Source: Dehalococcoidia bacterium (GTDB lineage: Bacteria > Chloroflexota > Dehalococcoidia > UBA3495). From it: a DNA stretch of 64,000 nt. Shown here one piece after another: positions 33,964 to 43,073 of the stretch. The position numbers and the translations under genes are program-made. The notes beneath the pieces were generated by a model, which did not search any database, was not told where the DNA came from, and saw nothing but the letters and a program-made list of their open reading frames with translations. Numbering within the stretch: position 1 is the stretch's first letter; every line of letters begins with the position of its first letter. The stretch is from NCBI GenBank assembly GCA_030753265.1, contig JASMCQ010000055.1, forward strand, positions 28,497 to 92,496. The letters run 5' to 3'.

Positions 33964-35192
33964 GCCGGCAGGATGGGCGGAGTGTTCTCGTCCCTGGGCA
34001 CTTCCCGGAGCTTGAGGCCGCTGCCGTCGGTGAACCAGGGCAGTTTTGGGTCCCGGGAAGGTAGCATCACGGTGGCGTGCCCCGGCGCGGTCAACTCTCC
34101 CCGCTGGTTCTCGGCCCAGATCTCCAGGTCGACCAGAGGGGCGCCGTCGTGGACGTACTTCCGGACCACCTTGCCCTTGCACCACTGGGTGTCCCCGTAG
34201 ACGTTGAAGCGGCGGGTCTCTATCCGCAGCCGTTTCAGAAAGGCGTCGTCGCCCATCCAGTTGGTCAGGAGGGTGCCCATCCAGGAGACCCGCTGGGGGC
34301 CGTAATCGTAAGCTCCGGGTACGCCCACGGCCTCGGCCACCGAGTCTCGCATATGCCCGATGCCGGTGTATTCCAGACCACCCCCGGCTTCCGGGTTGCG
34401 GAAGAAATGGCCGGGGTGGCGAAGCGCCTCCCGCAGCAGTACGCCGTGGGCGCTGGAGCGGCCGGTGCCCACCAGGAAGGCGCTGACGTCCTGCAGCGAC
34501 AGCGGGCCTCGAACGACGGGATCAAGCTCTTCGCCGATCTTGGTGTCCTCCCAGTACCTGGGCCGGCTGCCTCGGTAGTCCTCTTTCAACACCTGCTCGT
34601 CGATGGCCTCCAACTCCGCTTCGGTGTACTGGTGACGCTTGGGAATGTTGGCGTATTTGCCCCGCTCCCGGGATGCCTTTCGCTGGTGGCGGGTGCACCA
34701 TCCGACCACCCGGGCCACCAGTTCGTCCCGCTGGTTGCTGTAGATGGTCTCGACATACTGGATGACCAACTTGGCGGAGTAGCGGCTCTCCTTCTCCTGC
34801 ACGTCCAGCACCCGCTCCACGCAATTGACGGCGTCGCCCGGGCGCATCACCCGGAAGAACTCCCAGTCGTTGCCGGCGAAAAAGCCGTGGATGCCGGGCA
34901 GTCCCCACCGGGTCCGGCCGGACCAGTGGCGCATGTAGGGAGCGCACGGATGGCCGATGACCGAGCCGTACTTGGTGTTTGCCGCGTATTCCTGATCCCG
35001 AAACAGCGGGTTGGCGTCGCCGATTCCGTTGACGAAGTTGAGCAGCGCGCCCAGGGATGCGTCTCGGGTGAACTGCTCGGTGCGCAGCCGCATCCCGATC
35101 ATCGCCTTGGCGTTGGCGACGGCCTCCTCGGAGATGCCATCCACCTCGGGAAGGGTTTCTACCACCTTGGAGCGTTCGTCTTGTTGAGTCAT
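33960..35192 (-). CDS. FAS1-like/MaoC-type acyl-CoA dehydratase (double hotdog)
   Basis: 410 residues. The N-terminal FAS1-type hotdog (about 30-170) has IGDANPLFRDQEYA, and the C-terminal half has a second hotdog (about 205-380) ending GELTAPGHATVMLPS. Such proteins hydrate or dehydrate acyl-CoA thioesters; examples include mesaconyl-CoA hydratase. An ATG with GGGAG upstream is the start. It follows a CaiB-type CoA transferase on the same strand, and a CitE-like lyase lies 5 kb upstream. Together they fit a dicarboxylic-acid CoA-ester pathway. The substrate is unproven. Confidence 0.82.
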   Translation of the reverse strand: MTQQDERSKVVETLPEVDGISEEAVANAKAMIGMRLRTEQFTRDASLGALLNFVNGIGDANPLFRDQEYAANTKYGSVIGHPCAPYMRHWSGRTRWGLPGIHGFFAGNDWEFFRVMRPGDAVNCVERVLDVQEKESRYSAKLVIQYVETIYSNQRDELVARVVGWCTRHQRKASRERGKYANIPKRHQYTEAELEAIDEQVLKEDYRGSRPRYWEDTKIGEELDPVVRGPLSLQDVSAFLVGTGRSSAHGVLLREALRHPGHFFRNPEAGGGLEYTGIGHMRDSVAEAVGVPGAYDYGPQRVSWMGTLLTNWMGDDAFLKRLRIETRRFNVYGDTQWCKGKVVRKYVHDGAPLVDLEIWAENQRGELTAPGHATVMLPSRDPKLPWFTDGSGLKLREVPRDENTPPILPA

Positions 35193-35262
35193 CGTGTCTC
35201 CCTAGGAAGCATTTATAGCTATCAGCCTTCACCCGTGGGAGGCGGACCGCTGATATCCCACT

Positions 35263-36507
35263 TTACCAGAGGACTTGAGCCTCTTCCAATCGCTGGATTT
35301 CGGCGTCGGGCAGGCCCAGGATTCCGCCGAAGACCTGATGGTTGTGCTCTCCCATGAGAGGGGCGTGCCGCTGGATGGCTGGAGGAGTTCGGCTGAGCTT
35401 CCACATCAGGTTGAAAATGGGCTCGGTCCCCAACGCTGGATGGTCGATGTCCTGATACAGTTCCCGGTCCCGGAAGTGGGCGTTGAACAGCCGCTCTTCA
35501 GCGCCCATGACCGGGATGGCGGCCACGCCGTGGGCTTGGAGTAGCTCCATGTTTTCCTCCGCCGGCCGGAGCATCGTCCAGGCCGACAAATGCTGGTCCA
35601 GCTCCCGGCGGTGCTCTAATCGCGCGTAGCGGCTCGAGAAGAAGGGCTTGTCCGTCCAGCCGGGCTCACCCATGGCCCGCTTCAAGCCCTGCCACTCGTC
35701 TTCGGTTCGCACGGCGATGGAGACCCACCGGTCGTCCCCCTGGCAGGGGTAGTTGCCGTAGGGGGCCATCACCGGGTCGTGGTTGCCTTTGGGCCGCATT
35801 ACCCGGCCGGTCATTACGTACTCCATGAGGCCGGCCCCCATGGTCGCGGCCGTTGCCCGAAGCATGGAGACGTCGATGTACTGGCCCTTGCCGTTACGCC
35901 TTCGCCGGTACAGGGCGGCGGTGATTGCAAAAATGGCGTGCAGGGCCCCGCAGATATCGGCGTAGGCGTGCTTCATGCCCAGGAGACGTTCTCCCTCGTA
36001 GCCTATGGTGCTGTCGAGTCCGGCCAGCGCCCCCACGGATGGGGCGTAGGCCCGCAGGTCCCGCAGGGGGCCGGTCTGCCCGTTGGAGGAAATGGAGGCC
36101 ATGATAATGTCCGGCTTGATTTGGCGCAGGGTCTCGTAGCCCAGCCCCAACCGGTGCATGACTTCGGGCGAGAAATTCTCGATGACCACGTCGCAGTGCC
36201 CGGCCAGCCGGCGGGCCAGCTCCACCGCCTCCGGGTGGCCGGTGTTGAGGGTAATGCCGAGCTTGCTCCGGTTGACGTTGTGGAACATGGGGTGCTGCTC
36301 CGGGTCCGGCTTGGTGCCGATGATGGGACGGCCCAAGCGCATGTAGTCCAAGCGCTGACGGCTTTCCACCTTGATGACCTCGGCGCCCATATCGGCCAGC
36401 ACCATGCCGGGGATGGCCCCGGCCAGGACCCAGCCGAAGTCCAGGACCCGGTATCCGTGGAGCGGGCCGTTGGGTTTTGAATGCTCGTCGGCGCCCAAAA
36501 GACTCAT
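35263..36507 (-). CDS. CaiB/BaiF family (type III) CoA transferase
   Basis: 414 residues. GYRVLDFGWVLAGAIPGMVL, then ADMGAEVIKVES, the catalytic-Asp region YADICGALHAI, and GKGQYIDVSM are family hallmarks. It moves CoA between an acyl-CoA donor and a carboxylic acid. The ATG at 36507 sits too close to its GGAGGG; a TTG four codons on has better spacing. It is followed 70 bases later by the MaoC-type gene. It is one of three CaiB-type genes within 7.5 kb. Confidence 0.93.
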   Translation of the reverse strand: MSLLGADEHSKPNGPLHGYRVLDFGWVLAGAIPGMVLADMGAEVIKVESRQRLDYMRLGRPIIGTKPDPEQHPMFHNVNRSKLGITLNTGHPEAVELARRLAGHCDVVIENFSPEVMHRLGLGYETLRQIKPDIIMASISSNGQTGPLRDLRAYAPSVGALAGLDSTIGYEGERLLGMKHAYADICGALHAIFAITAALYRRRRNGKGQYIDVSMLRATAATMGAGLMEYVMTGRVMRPKGNHDPVMAPYGNYPCQGDDRWVSIAVRTEDEWQGLKRAMGEPGWTDKPFFSSRYARLEHRRELDQHLSAWTMLRPAEENMELLQAHGVAAIPVMGAEERLFNAHFRDRELYQDIDHPALGTEPIFNLMWKLSRTPPAIQRHAPLMGEHNHQVFGGILGLPDAEIQRLEEAQVLW

Positions 36508-36602
36508 CCCTCCGTTAGGTTTCGGCTATCAGCCGGTAGCTGGCCCTTGATGGCAGTGACCAAAGACATCTGACCTGCGGGTGGCAAATTAAGCGACGGG
36601 GC

Positions 36603-37193
36603 CTACGGACCCAAGCGAAAGGGCGGGTACTCGTCTCGCATGAGGAGAGCGTATGCCATAACCCTCAAGGTCCACCGGTTGATGCCGATGACCAGCTCGA
36701 ATATGTCCTTGGGGTACCGGCCGGTGAAAAGGAGACCCACCGCCGCGAAAAACACCAGAAGGCCATTGAGGCCGTCTTGAACGACGCTCAGTATCAGGTA
36801 GTGGGGGATAGCCAGGAGCCACCATTTGACCAGCACCAGGCCGCGGGATAGCTGCTCCGGATATTCCACCTCCAGCGTGGCCGGATAATCCGCCGGCTTG
36901 AGGCTAAAAGGCGGGTAACGGTCGCTCCCCAGGGCGCCGAAAGAGTAGTAGCTCACTCGCCAGGTCCATCGTAGGACTCCGACGTTGAAGTCGAAGATGC
37001 CCCTCGGGTACCGGCCGGTGAACAGAATGCCGAAAAAAGCGACCGCGGTGACGATAACGAGAGCCACCCACAAAAAGGCCAGCACGAAGATATGGGGAAT
37101 GATCAGGATCAACTTGAACAGCCAAAGCCACCGGCTGAGGCCGGGGTCCAACACGCCTTCGACCGTGACAGGATAAGGAGCGTCCATCGACAT
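36603..37193 (-). CDS. DUF4389 membrane protein
   Basis: 196 residues with four membrane helices in two repeats. Each repeat contains a hydrophobic pair, then LFTGRYPRGIFDFNVGVLRW or LFTGRYPKDIFELVIGINRW, then RYPPF or EYPPF. This is the duplicated DUF4389 architecture. The start ATG has GGAGG nine bases upstream. No function is known for the family. It lies between two CoA transferase genes. Confidence 0.85.
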   Translation of the reverse strand: MSMDAPYPVTVEGVLDPGLSRWLWLFKLILIIPHIFVLAFLWVALVIVTAVAFFGILFTGRYPRGIFDFNVGVLRWTWRVSYYSFGALGSDRYPPFSLKPADYPATLEVEYPEQLSRGLVLVKWWLLAIPHYLILSVVQDGLNGLLVFFAAVGLLFTGRYPKDIFELVIGINRWTLRVMAYALLMRDEYPPFRLGP

Positions 37194-37296
37194 AGTATCC
37201 TCCGCGCGTGACGAGCTTAGTTAGGATTCTCCGGCTGTTGCTTCTTCCTTCAACCTCCCTGATACGGATGTGGGGGGCGTCGCCCGACGGAGCCCA

Positions 37297-38541
37297 CTAT
37301 ATGATACCGGTCTGGTACAGCTTCACCAGCTGCTCGCCGGAAAAACCCAGAACATCGCAATAGATCTCTTGGTTATGCTGGCCCAGGAAGGGAGCGGGTG
37401 AGGGAGCGTCCTCGGCGGCGTCGCTCAGAACATAGGGCGGGCCGGGGTAGGGCAGCGGGCCGGTGTCAGTCCGGTCGATGTCCACGAACAGGCCGGCCAG
37501 GCTCTCGTCGTGGCGCACCTCGTCAAAGCCGCGCACCGGCGCCAGGGGGACCCGGTGCTCCAGGGCCAGCTCCAGAAGCTCCGCCTTGGTGTGGTCCATG
37601 AGCCAGGCTTCCATGTAGCCGTCGACCTCGTCGGCGTAGAGGTTGTTCATGTCGGTCCGGTTTCTGAAGCGGGGTTCTTTGGACCACTCGGGGTTTCCCA
37701 TCAGCTCCAAGAGCTTGCCCCACTGACGGCCCTCGGGAGCGCCGACGAAGATGTATCCATCCTTGCAGCGCAGGAGGCAGTTGGGGTATGGGAAGTCGAG
37801 GGCATGGTGCCCGGTGCGCCGGGTCATGCGCCATTGGTACACGGCCATCAGCGCCTCGGGGCCGTTGTAGATTCCGGCCAGCGTCTCCACCTCGGCGATG
37901 TCGATGTGCTGACCCTCACCCCGGCCTTCGGCCACCCCTCTCCCTGAGGGAGAGGGGACGGGGGTGACGGCCAAAAGGGCCATTACGATAGCTGAGGCGG
38001 CGGCAAGGCCGGCGAAGTAGCCCACTTGGGGAGTGCCGAAGGTCAGTGGTTCCCGGACGGCCTCCCCGAGACCCTCGCAGACGCCTCCCGCGGCGGCCAG
38101 GTTGATGTCGTATGCCGTGTAGTTCCGCCACGGACCGGTTACCCCGAAGGGGGTGATAGATGCCATTACCAGGCTGGGGTTGGCCCGGCTGACCGCCTCG
38201 TAGTCGAGGTGCAACCGGTCCATCTCCAGCGGATGAAGATTGTGGACCAGAACGTCGGAGCGCGACACCAACTCCCGGAGGATTCCCTGGCCGGTGGGTG
38301 TGCCCAGGTCCAGGGTGACGCCTCGCTTGTTGGCGTTGAGGTACAGGAATAAGCCGCTGCGTTCCCGGTGGGGGTCGTCGCCGAGGAAAGGGCCGTACTG
38401 GCGGGCGTGGTCGCCGGCGCCGGGCGGTTCGATCTTGGTGACCTCCGCTCCCATGTCGGCCAGAAGCTTGCCACAGTATGGGGCGGAGAGAAACTGCCCC
38501 AGCTCCAGCACGCGCAGGCCTTCAAGCAAGGCGTAGGTCAT
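37297..38541 (-). CDS. CaiB/BaiF family CoA transferase with a repeat-encoded insert
   Basis: 414 residues from the ATG at 38541 (AGGTGA upstream); a TTG 12 codons earlier is possible. GLRVLELGQFLSAPYCGKLL, ADMGAEVTKIE, TAYDINLAAAGG and GQHIDIAEVE mark the family. Residues about 191-207 (AVTPVPSPSGRGVAEGRG) are foreign to the fold pattern. A G/C-rich palindrome at 37933-37967 encodes them, placed just before the conserved GQHIDI strand, and the frame continues. Activity may persist if the loop tolerates it. The substrate is unknown. Confidence 0.9.
   Translation of the reverse strand: MTYALLEGLRVLELGQFLSAPYCGKLLADMGAEVTKIEPPGAGDHARQYGPFLGDDPHRERSGLFLYLNANKRGVTLDLGTPTGQGILRELVSRSDVLVHNLHPLEMDRLHLDYEAVSRANPSLVMASITPFGVTGPWRNYTAYDINLAAAGGVCEGLGEAVREPLTFGTPQVGYFAGLAAASAIVMALLAVTPVPSPSGRGVAEGRGEGQHIDIAEVETLAGIYNGPEALMAVYQWRMTRRTGHHALDFPYPNCLLRCKDGYIFVGAPEGRQWGKLLELMGNPEWSKEPRFRNRTDMNNLYADEVDGYMEAWLMDHTKAELLELALEHRVPLAPVRGFDEVRHDESLAGLFVDIDRTDTGPLPYPGPPYVLSDAAEDAPSPAPFLGQHNQEIYCDVLGFSGEQLVKLYQTGII
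37933..37967. repeat. G/C-rich palindrome inserted in a CoA transferase gene
   Basis: CACCCCTCTCCCTGAGGGAG, then AGGGGACGGGGGTGA. CCCTCTCCCT pairs with AGGGAGAGGGG. The style resembles the family-B repeats at 15524 and 15900. It encodes PVPSPSGRGV in the minus-strand gene. Confidence 0.75.
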
Positions 38542-38758
38542 TCTTGTCACCTGGCTGTCGAAACGATTGGCGTCCAAGTCCGGGGTCCGCTCTTCAGAGA
38601 ATGTGGCTCAGAGACCGCCGGCGCTCCATGCGCCAAAGTATTGTACACCCGGCCGAGGCTACTGCTGCGCTACGATTGCTGGGGGGGCCGGGATGGATAT
38701 GCCAGCCGTGTTTCAACGGGGCCATGGCGCGGCCCCAGGAGGGCTAACCTCATGCCGG

Positions 38759-39484
38759 CTACAACGAAACCAGGTTCTTGGCCAGATCCTCCGGGGCGGA
38801 GAAGAATGGCGAGTGGCCGGTATGCATGGAGATGACCTTCCGGCACGGCAAGGCGGTGTACATTCCCTTCTGCATTTCTGGGGGAACCGCTTTGTCGAGC
38901 AGGCACTCGATGTACACCCTGGGGATCCGGCCAAAGTTCTTTTCGGTGGTCCTGATGGGTGTCTGTAAGGGAGCCAAAGCCTGGGGCACCAGAAGGGACC
39001 TGGCCCGCGCCACGTCCGCCTCGGAACAGTCGTTGTAGAACCTGCCGGCGAGCGTACCTTCCTCGAAGGTGACGTAGCTTCGGTCGGCCGAGAGAATCAT
39101 GGTCCTTCGGGCCATCGCATCCTCCAACGTCGCGCCATCCCCTTCGAGGGTTTGAAGGATCGAGACGCCGGAGGGAGCTAGGACCGCGGTCAGATACACC
39201 AGCGTTCCGACCTTTTCCGGCCGGGATTCGGCGGCCTGGGTTATTACGATACCGCCCATGCTGTGGCCCACCAGCACCACCGGCTCGGGCTGGGCATCCA
39301 GGACCCGGCAGACCCGGTCGGTGTAGGCCTGGAGGGTTACTCGCGAGATTGGCGTCTTGTCTTCGCCGTGGCCCGGCAGGTCCGGAGCTTCCACGTTATG
39401 CCCCGCGGCTCGCAACAGGGGGACGACCTTGTCCCAGCACCAGCCCCCATGGCCTGCGCCGTGAATCAGCACGTAGGTGGCCAT
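38759..39484 (-). CDS. Alpha/beta-hydrolase (plant-methylesterase-like family)
   Basis: 241 residues from an ATG with GGGAGG upstream. The oxyanion motif LIHGAGHGGWCW, the nucleophile GHSMGG (Ser near 78) and the C-terminal GHSPFFSAPEDLA with the catalytic His are seen. This resembles the salicylate/jasmonate methylesterase and hydroxynitrile lyase branch, common in bacteria as small esterases. It lies on the same strand between a CoA transferase and a phosphatase gene. The substrate is unknown. Confidence 0.87.
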   Translation of the reverse strand: MATYVLIHGAGHGGWCWDKVVPLLRAAGHNVEAPDLPGHGEDKTPISRVTLQAYTDRVCRVLDAQPEPVVLVGHSMGGIVITQAAESRPEKVGTLVYLTAVLAPSGVSILQTLEGDGATLEDAMARRTMILSADRSYVTFEEGTLAGRFYNDCSEADVARARSLLVPQALAPLQTPIRTTEKNFGRIPRVYIECLLDKAVPPEMQKGMYTALPCRKVISMHTGHSPFFSAPEDLAKNLVSL

Positions 39485-39587
39485 GGCGCGCCTCCCGCAG
39501 GAAATCGAATTCAAAATCATTCCGTGGCACGGGTCAGAGAACGGTCAACGATTGGCTATTCGAAGTGATGCCGGATCTACTTCACCG

Positions 39588-40325
39588 TCACTCCAGCAGG
39601 GAGGCCCTTAACCCGGCGATGGTAGCCTGGGTAACGCCGTGGGCCCGAGCGTAGCTCGTCGCGTCACCGTAGTTGCCGCGCAGATCCTTCAGAAATTGCT
39701 CCAGTACCTTGGCCGGCGCCGCGAACGACTCCCGCGGGCGGTCTTCGCTTCCCGGTATAGTCCGCAGCCGCTCGAAGAGTTGGTCCAGCCGCTGGTTGGT
39801 AAGGAGATAATCCCCCATTATCTCTTCATCGTCCACGCCCAAGATACCGAGGATCAGGGCGGCGAGAATGCCGGTCCGGTCCTTCCCGGCGGTGCAATGG
39901 AACACGGCCGGCAGGCTCCCGTCCGCGGCCAGCTTAATCAGCGTCTCGGCTATCAGGCCGCCCGCGTTTTGGAATATCCACTGGTAGATGCCGCCCAGCC
40001 GGACCACCGGGTCCTCGGAAGGATTGGGTGGATCATTCCCTCTCTCTTTGAGGAAAGGCACGCTATAGAACTCAACCGGGGCTTCGGCCATGGGCCCCCG
40101 TCCGTCTCTTTGAGCTTCATCGGTGTTGCGCAGATCGACAATGGTGGCCACGCCGAGGGTTTGCTGAACGTACCGGGCGTCTTCCGGGGTCATATGGTGA
40201 ATACCGTCGCTGCGGAATAATCTGCGCCATTTGACGGTCCGTCCGTTCCGGGTGGGGTAGCCGCCAAGGTCCCTGAAGTTGACGCAACCTTGAAGGGGAA
40301 CGAACCGGTCAAATCCCTTTGACAT
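39588..40325 (-). CDS. Tyrosine/serine protein phosphatase (Y_phosphatase3 type)
   Basis: 245 residues. The P-loop HCTAGKDRTG (near 142-151) has the catalytic Cys and Arg. The N-terminal VNFRDLGGYPTRNGRTVKW is typical of this family, which includes triple-specificity phosphatases acting on Tyr, Ser/Thr and phosphoinositides. The C-terminal helical part is complete. It sits about 100 bases upstream of the esterase gene. Signalling or metabolite dephosphorylation are both possible. Confidence 0.9.
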   Translation of the reverse strand: MSKGFDRFVPLQGCVNFRDLGGYPTRNGRTVKWRRLFRSDGIHHMTPEDARYVQQTLGVATIVDLRNTDEAQRDGRGPMAEAPVEFYSVPFLKERGNDPPNPSEDPVVRLGGIYQWIFQNAGGLIAETLIKLAADGSLPAVFHCTAGKDRTGILAALILGILGVDDEEIMGDYLLTNQRLDQLFERLRTIPGSEDRPRESFAAPAKVLEQFLKDLRGNYGDATSYARAHGVTQATIAGLRASLLE

Positions 40326-40407
40326 CGCTTCTCACTACTAACTGGCTGATCGTTTCATTGATGTCTGACCTTGATCGGGGGCATTTATGGGTGGCGGGGT
40401 TCACGTG

Positions 40408-40447
40408 AAATCCCCCTAATCCCCCTTTACCAAAGGGGGACTTGAGG
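40408..40447. repeat. Solo family-A palindromic repeat
   Basis: GAAATCCCCCTAATCCCCCT, then TTACCAAAGGGGGACTTGAG. It is almost identical in layout to the copy inside dnaE2 (12690). It is intergenic, between the phosphatase and lyase genes. Confidence 0.85.
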
Positions 40448-40522
40448 GTTGCTTGCTCGTCGTAAGGTTCGCCCATGTGAGGTCATCTGAGTCGTGTCTT
40501 GGCCGGTAGCTGGCTGGCCTCC

Positions 40523-41425
40523 TCAGGAGTTGAGGACGCCCAACTCCCGGGCCCTCGCCAGCATGATCTTGGCGGTCTCCTCGTGGGCTATGTCGATCAT
40601 GTCTCCCTGGAAAGGCACGGCGGCGTCTCCCCGTTTTCGCCCTTCCTCCATGGCCGCGATCACCCCCTGCCATTGGGCGATCTCGTCCTGATTGGGGGTG
40701 AACACTTTATTGACCACCGGCACGTGGGATGGGTGAATCAGGTGCATCCCTGTATATCCCAGCCTCCGGGCCTGCTCGGCGGCCTCTCTGAGGCCGTCCA
40801 GGTTATGGAGGTCCATCCAGCCGCCGGTGACGGGGTAGGGAATCCCCGCGGCCCTGGAATCAAGCAACACCTTGGAGCGGAAGAAGAGGGTTTCCATGCC
40901 CTCGGGGGTCCATTGGAAGCCGATGGACCGGGCCGGATCGCCGCCCTTGCCGCCGGCGGCGCCCATGTGAGCCACCCGGGCTGAAGAGGTCGCGACTTCG
41001 TAAGCCAGCCTCATTCCCTCGGCCGATTCCAGTCCCGGGTCGATCAGTACCTGGCCCACCTCCATGCCGGCCCGGCGCTCGAAGAGTTTCAGCAGGATGT
41101 CCGCTTCGACCACATCCGCCGGCCCCTCGACTTTGGGTAGCATGATGGCGTAGAGGTAGGGGCAGGTAATCGCCTCCAGGTCATCGCCGGTGAGGCCGGT
41201 CTCCAGCCGGTTCACGCGGACGATAAGGGTCTGGCCGGTGGGGCCCAGCTCCTCCAGCATTTTACGGACCAGGACCCGCGCTCCGGCTTTCTCAACGGGC
41301 GGCACCGAGTCCTCAAGGTCCAGGATCAAGGCGTCGGCCCCGTACCGGGGCGCCTTGCGCATCCAGTCTTCCTTGTTGCCGGGAACGAACAGCTCCGATC
41401 GTAATGGTTTGGCCTTGAAAGTCAT
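40523..41425 (-). CDS. CitE-like CoA ester lyase (HpcH/HpaI family)
   Basis: 300 residues from the ATG at 41425; a GTG 12 codons earlier is possible. LRSELFVPGNKEDWMRKAP, ALILDLEDSVPP (metal-binding Asp/Glu), VRVNRLET (substrate Arg) and LIDPGLESAEGM (second metal Glu) identify the citrate-lyase-beta-like branch. It cleaves or forms malyl-, methylmalyl- or citramalyl-CoA type esters with Mg2+. Together with CoA transferases and a MaoC-type hydratase in the same 9 kb, an itaconate/mesaconate-type pathway is plausible but not shown. Confidence 0.86.
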   Translation of the reverse strand: MTFKAKPLRSELFVPGNKEDWMRKAPRYGADALILDLEDSVPPVEKAGARVLVRKMLEELGPTGQTLIVRVNRLETGLTGDDLEAITCPYLYAIMLPKVEGPADVVEADILLKLFERRAGMEVGQVLIDPGLESAEGMRLAYEVATSSARVAHMGAAGGKGGDPARSIGFQWTPEGMETLFFRSKVLLDSRAAGIPYPVTGGWMDLHNLDGLREAAEQARRLGYTGMHLIHPSHVPVVNKVFTPNQDEIAQWQGVIAAMEEGRKRGDAAVPFQGDMIDIAHEETAKIMLARARELGVLNS

Positions 41426-41546
41426 TTCACTTACCCCCGCCGAGAGAATCTTGTCCCACACTCCATTCAGGAGTTATTAGCGTTCAGCCCTCAGCTTTTA
41501 GCCCCCGCTTGGCCTGGCCGCTGAAGGCTTACCGCTGACCTGGGCT

Positions 41547-42788
41547 TCACAGTACGCCCTCTTCCATCAGGCGTTCCAGTTCCTCTTTTCCCAGTCCCAG
41601 GAGGCGGCCGTAGATTTCGTCGTTATGCATGCCGAGGGCCGGCGCGCCGGCCAACTGCGGCAGCGGCTTCCCGGAGAACAGCACCGGGAACCCCGCCCCC
41701 ACGCCTCCCTGCACCGGCTCTTCGAGGGCGGCGTGGCGCATGGGTTGGAGGGTGCCCCGCTCCCAGAAATGGGGGTCGGCGAGGACTTCTGCCGCGGATC
41801 GAACCGGCCCGCAGGGGACATCACCGGCCTCCAACCGCTCCAGGGCCTGCGCGAGGCTCATGCCGCCGATCAACCGTTGGACCGCTTCCCGGACCTCCTC
41901 TATGTGGGTGGTGCGGGCGTAGTTGGTGGCGAAGCGCGGGTCCTCGGTCAGCTCCGGGGCGTCGAGGGCTTTGGCCAGCCGCACCCACTGGTCGTCGCCG
42001 CTGGCGGTCAGGACAAGGTCGCCGTCGCTGGCCCGGTACAGGCCGGTGGGCCCGCTACGGGTAAAGTTGCCGGTCCGCAGGGGCCGCCCTTCCTCGATGT
42101 TTTCCTCAAGGTTCTCCATGAACATGAGGGATACCAGCGTGTCCATCATGGAAACGTCCAGGTGTTGCCCCCGGCCGGTCCGATCCTTTTCCCGCAGGGC
42201 CGCCAGAATGGAGTAACAGGCGAACAGGGGTGTGACGAGGTCGCCGATGAGGAACCCGACCCTGATGGGAGACCCGTCCTCCTCGCCGTTGATGTCCATG
42301 AGGCCGCTCATCCCCTGGATCTGGGGGTCGTGGGCCCGCTTGTTGGCGTAGGGACCGTCCTGCCCGTAGCCGGAGATGGAGCAGTAGACTATCCCCGGAT
42401 TGGCCTGGGACACCTCGGGGTAACCCAGACCCATGGCCTTCATGGACCCGGGGGCCAGGTTTTCCAAGAAGATGTCGCAGGATTCGGCCAGCTTCAAGAG
42501 CATGTCACGGCCCTTGGGGTCCTTCAGGTTCAGCGTGACGCTCTTGACCCCCTGGGCCCGCTTCAGGTACATGGTGGAAAGGTCCTGGTCGCCCTGGCTC
42601 ACTGGGTGGTTTCCCGCGGGCCCGGCGTAGTTGCCGATTCCTCGCACCGGGTTCCCCCGGCCCGGCATCTCGACGGTTATGACCTCGGCGCCCATCCGGG
42701 CGAGATTCATGGCGCAAAAAGGCCCGGCCAAATACACCGTGACGGCCAGCACACGAATGTCGCGCAGGGGCTCCATGTTTCCTTCCAT
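41547..42788 (-). CDS. CaiB/BaiF family CoA transferase
   Basis: 413 residues. IRVLAVTVYLAGPFCAMNLA, RMGAEVITVEMPG, GYGQDGPYANKRAHDPQIQG and GQHLDVSMMD mark the family. The ATG at 42788 has GGAGG 11 bases upstream; a second in-frame ATG four codons later has a closer GGA. It is the first gene of this minus-strand organic-acid cluster and is divergent from the molybdenum hydroxylase gene. It is distinct in sequence from the other two CaiB-type genes, so different acids are likely. Confidence 0.92.
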   Translation of the reverse strand: MEGNMEPLRDIRVLAVTVYLAGPFCAMNLARMGAEVITVEMPGRGNPVRGIGNYAGPAGNHPVSQGDQDLSTMYLKRAQGVKSVTLNLKDPKGRDMLLKLAESCDIFLENLAPGSMKAMGLGYPEVSQANPGIVYCSISGYGQDGPYANKRAHDPQIQGMSGLMDINGEEDGSPIRVGFLIGDLVTPLFACYSILAALREKDRTGRGQHLDVSMMDTLVSLMFMENLEENIEEGRPLRTGNFTRSGPTGLYRASDGDLVLTASGDDQWVRLAKALDAPELTEDPRFATNYARTTHIEEVREAVQRLIGGMSLAQALERLEAGDVPCGPVRSAAEVLADPHFWERGTLQPMRHAALEEPVQGGVGAGFPVLFSGKPLPQLAGAPALGMHNDEIYGRLLGLGKEELERLMEEGVL

Positions 42789-43073
42789 CAGGGACGATCC
42801 TCCAGGGTGGTCCGCCGGCCGAGGGGAGCGGACCGCGGGTTCGATGCCATTGTGTTATGGCGTCCGCCTTCCGAATGATGCCGAGTGATGCCGTGGCGAA
42901 ACCAGGTCTCTGAGCACAAACCCAGGGCGGCCGCCCGGCCCAGTATACACGGGAATGGTCCGCCCGTGCACCGGTCCCATCCGCCGAACCGGAAGGGGCC
43001 TCGAACCGGAGGGCGGTATGATAAACTCCGGAGGGTTTCTAGCTTCGACAACAGCGCCGGTGAGGTGTGTGAT

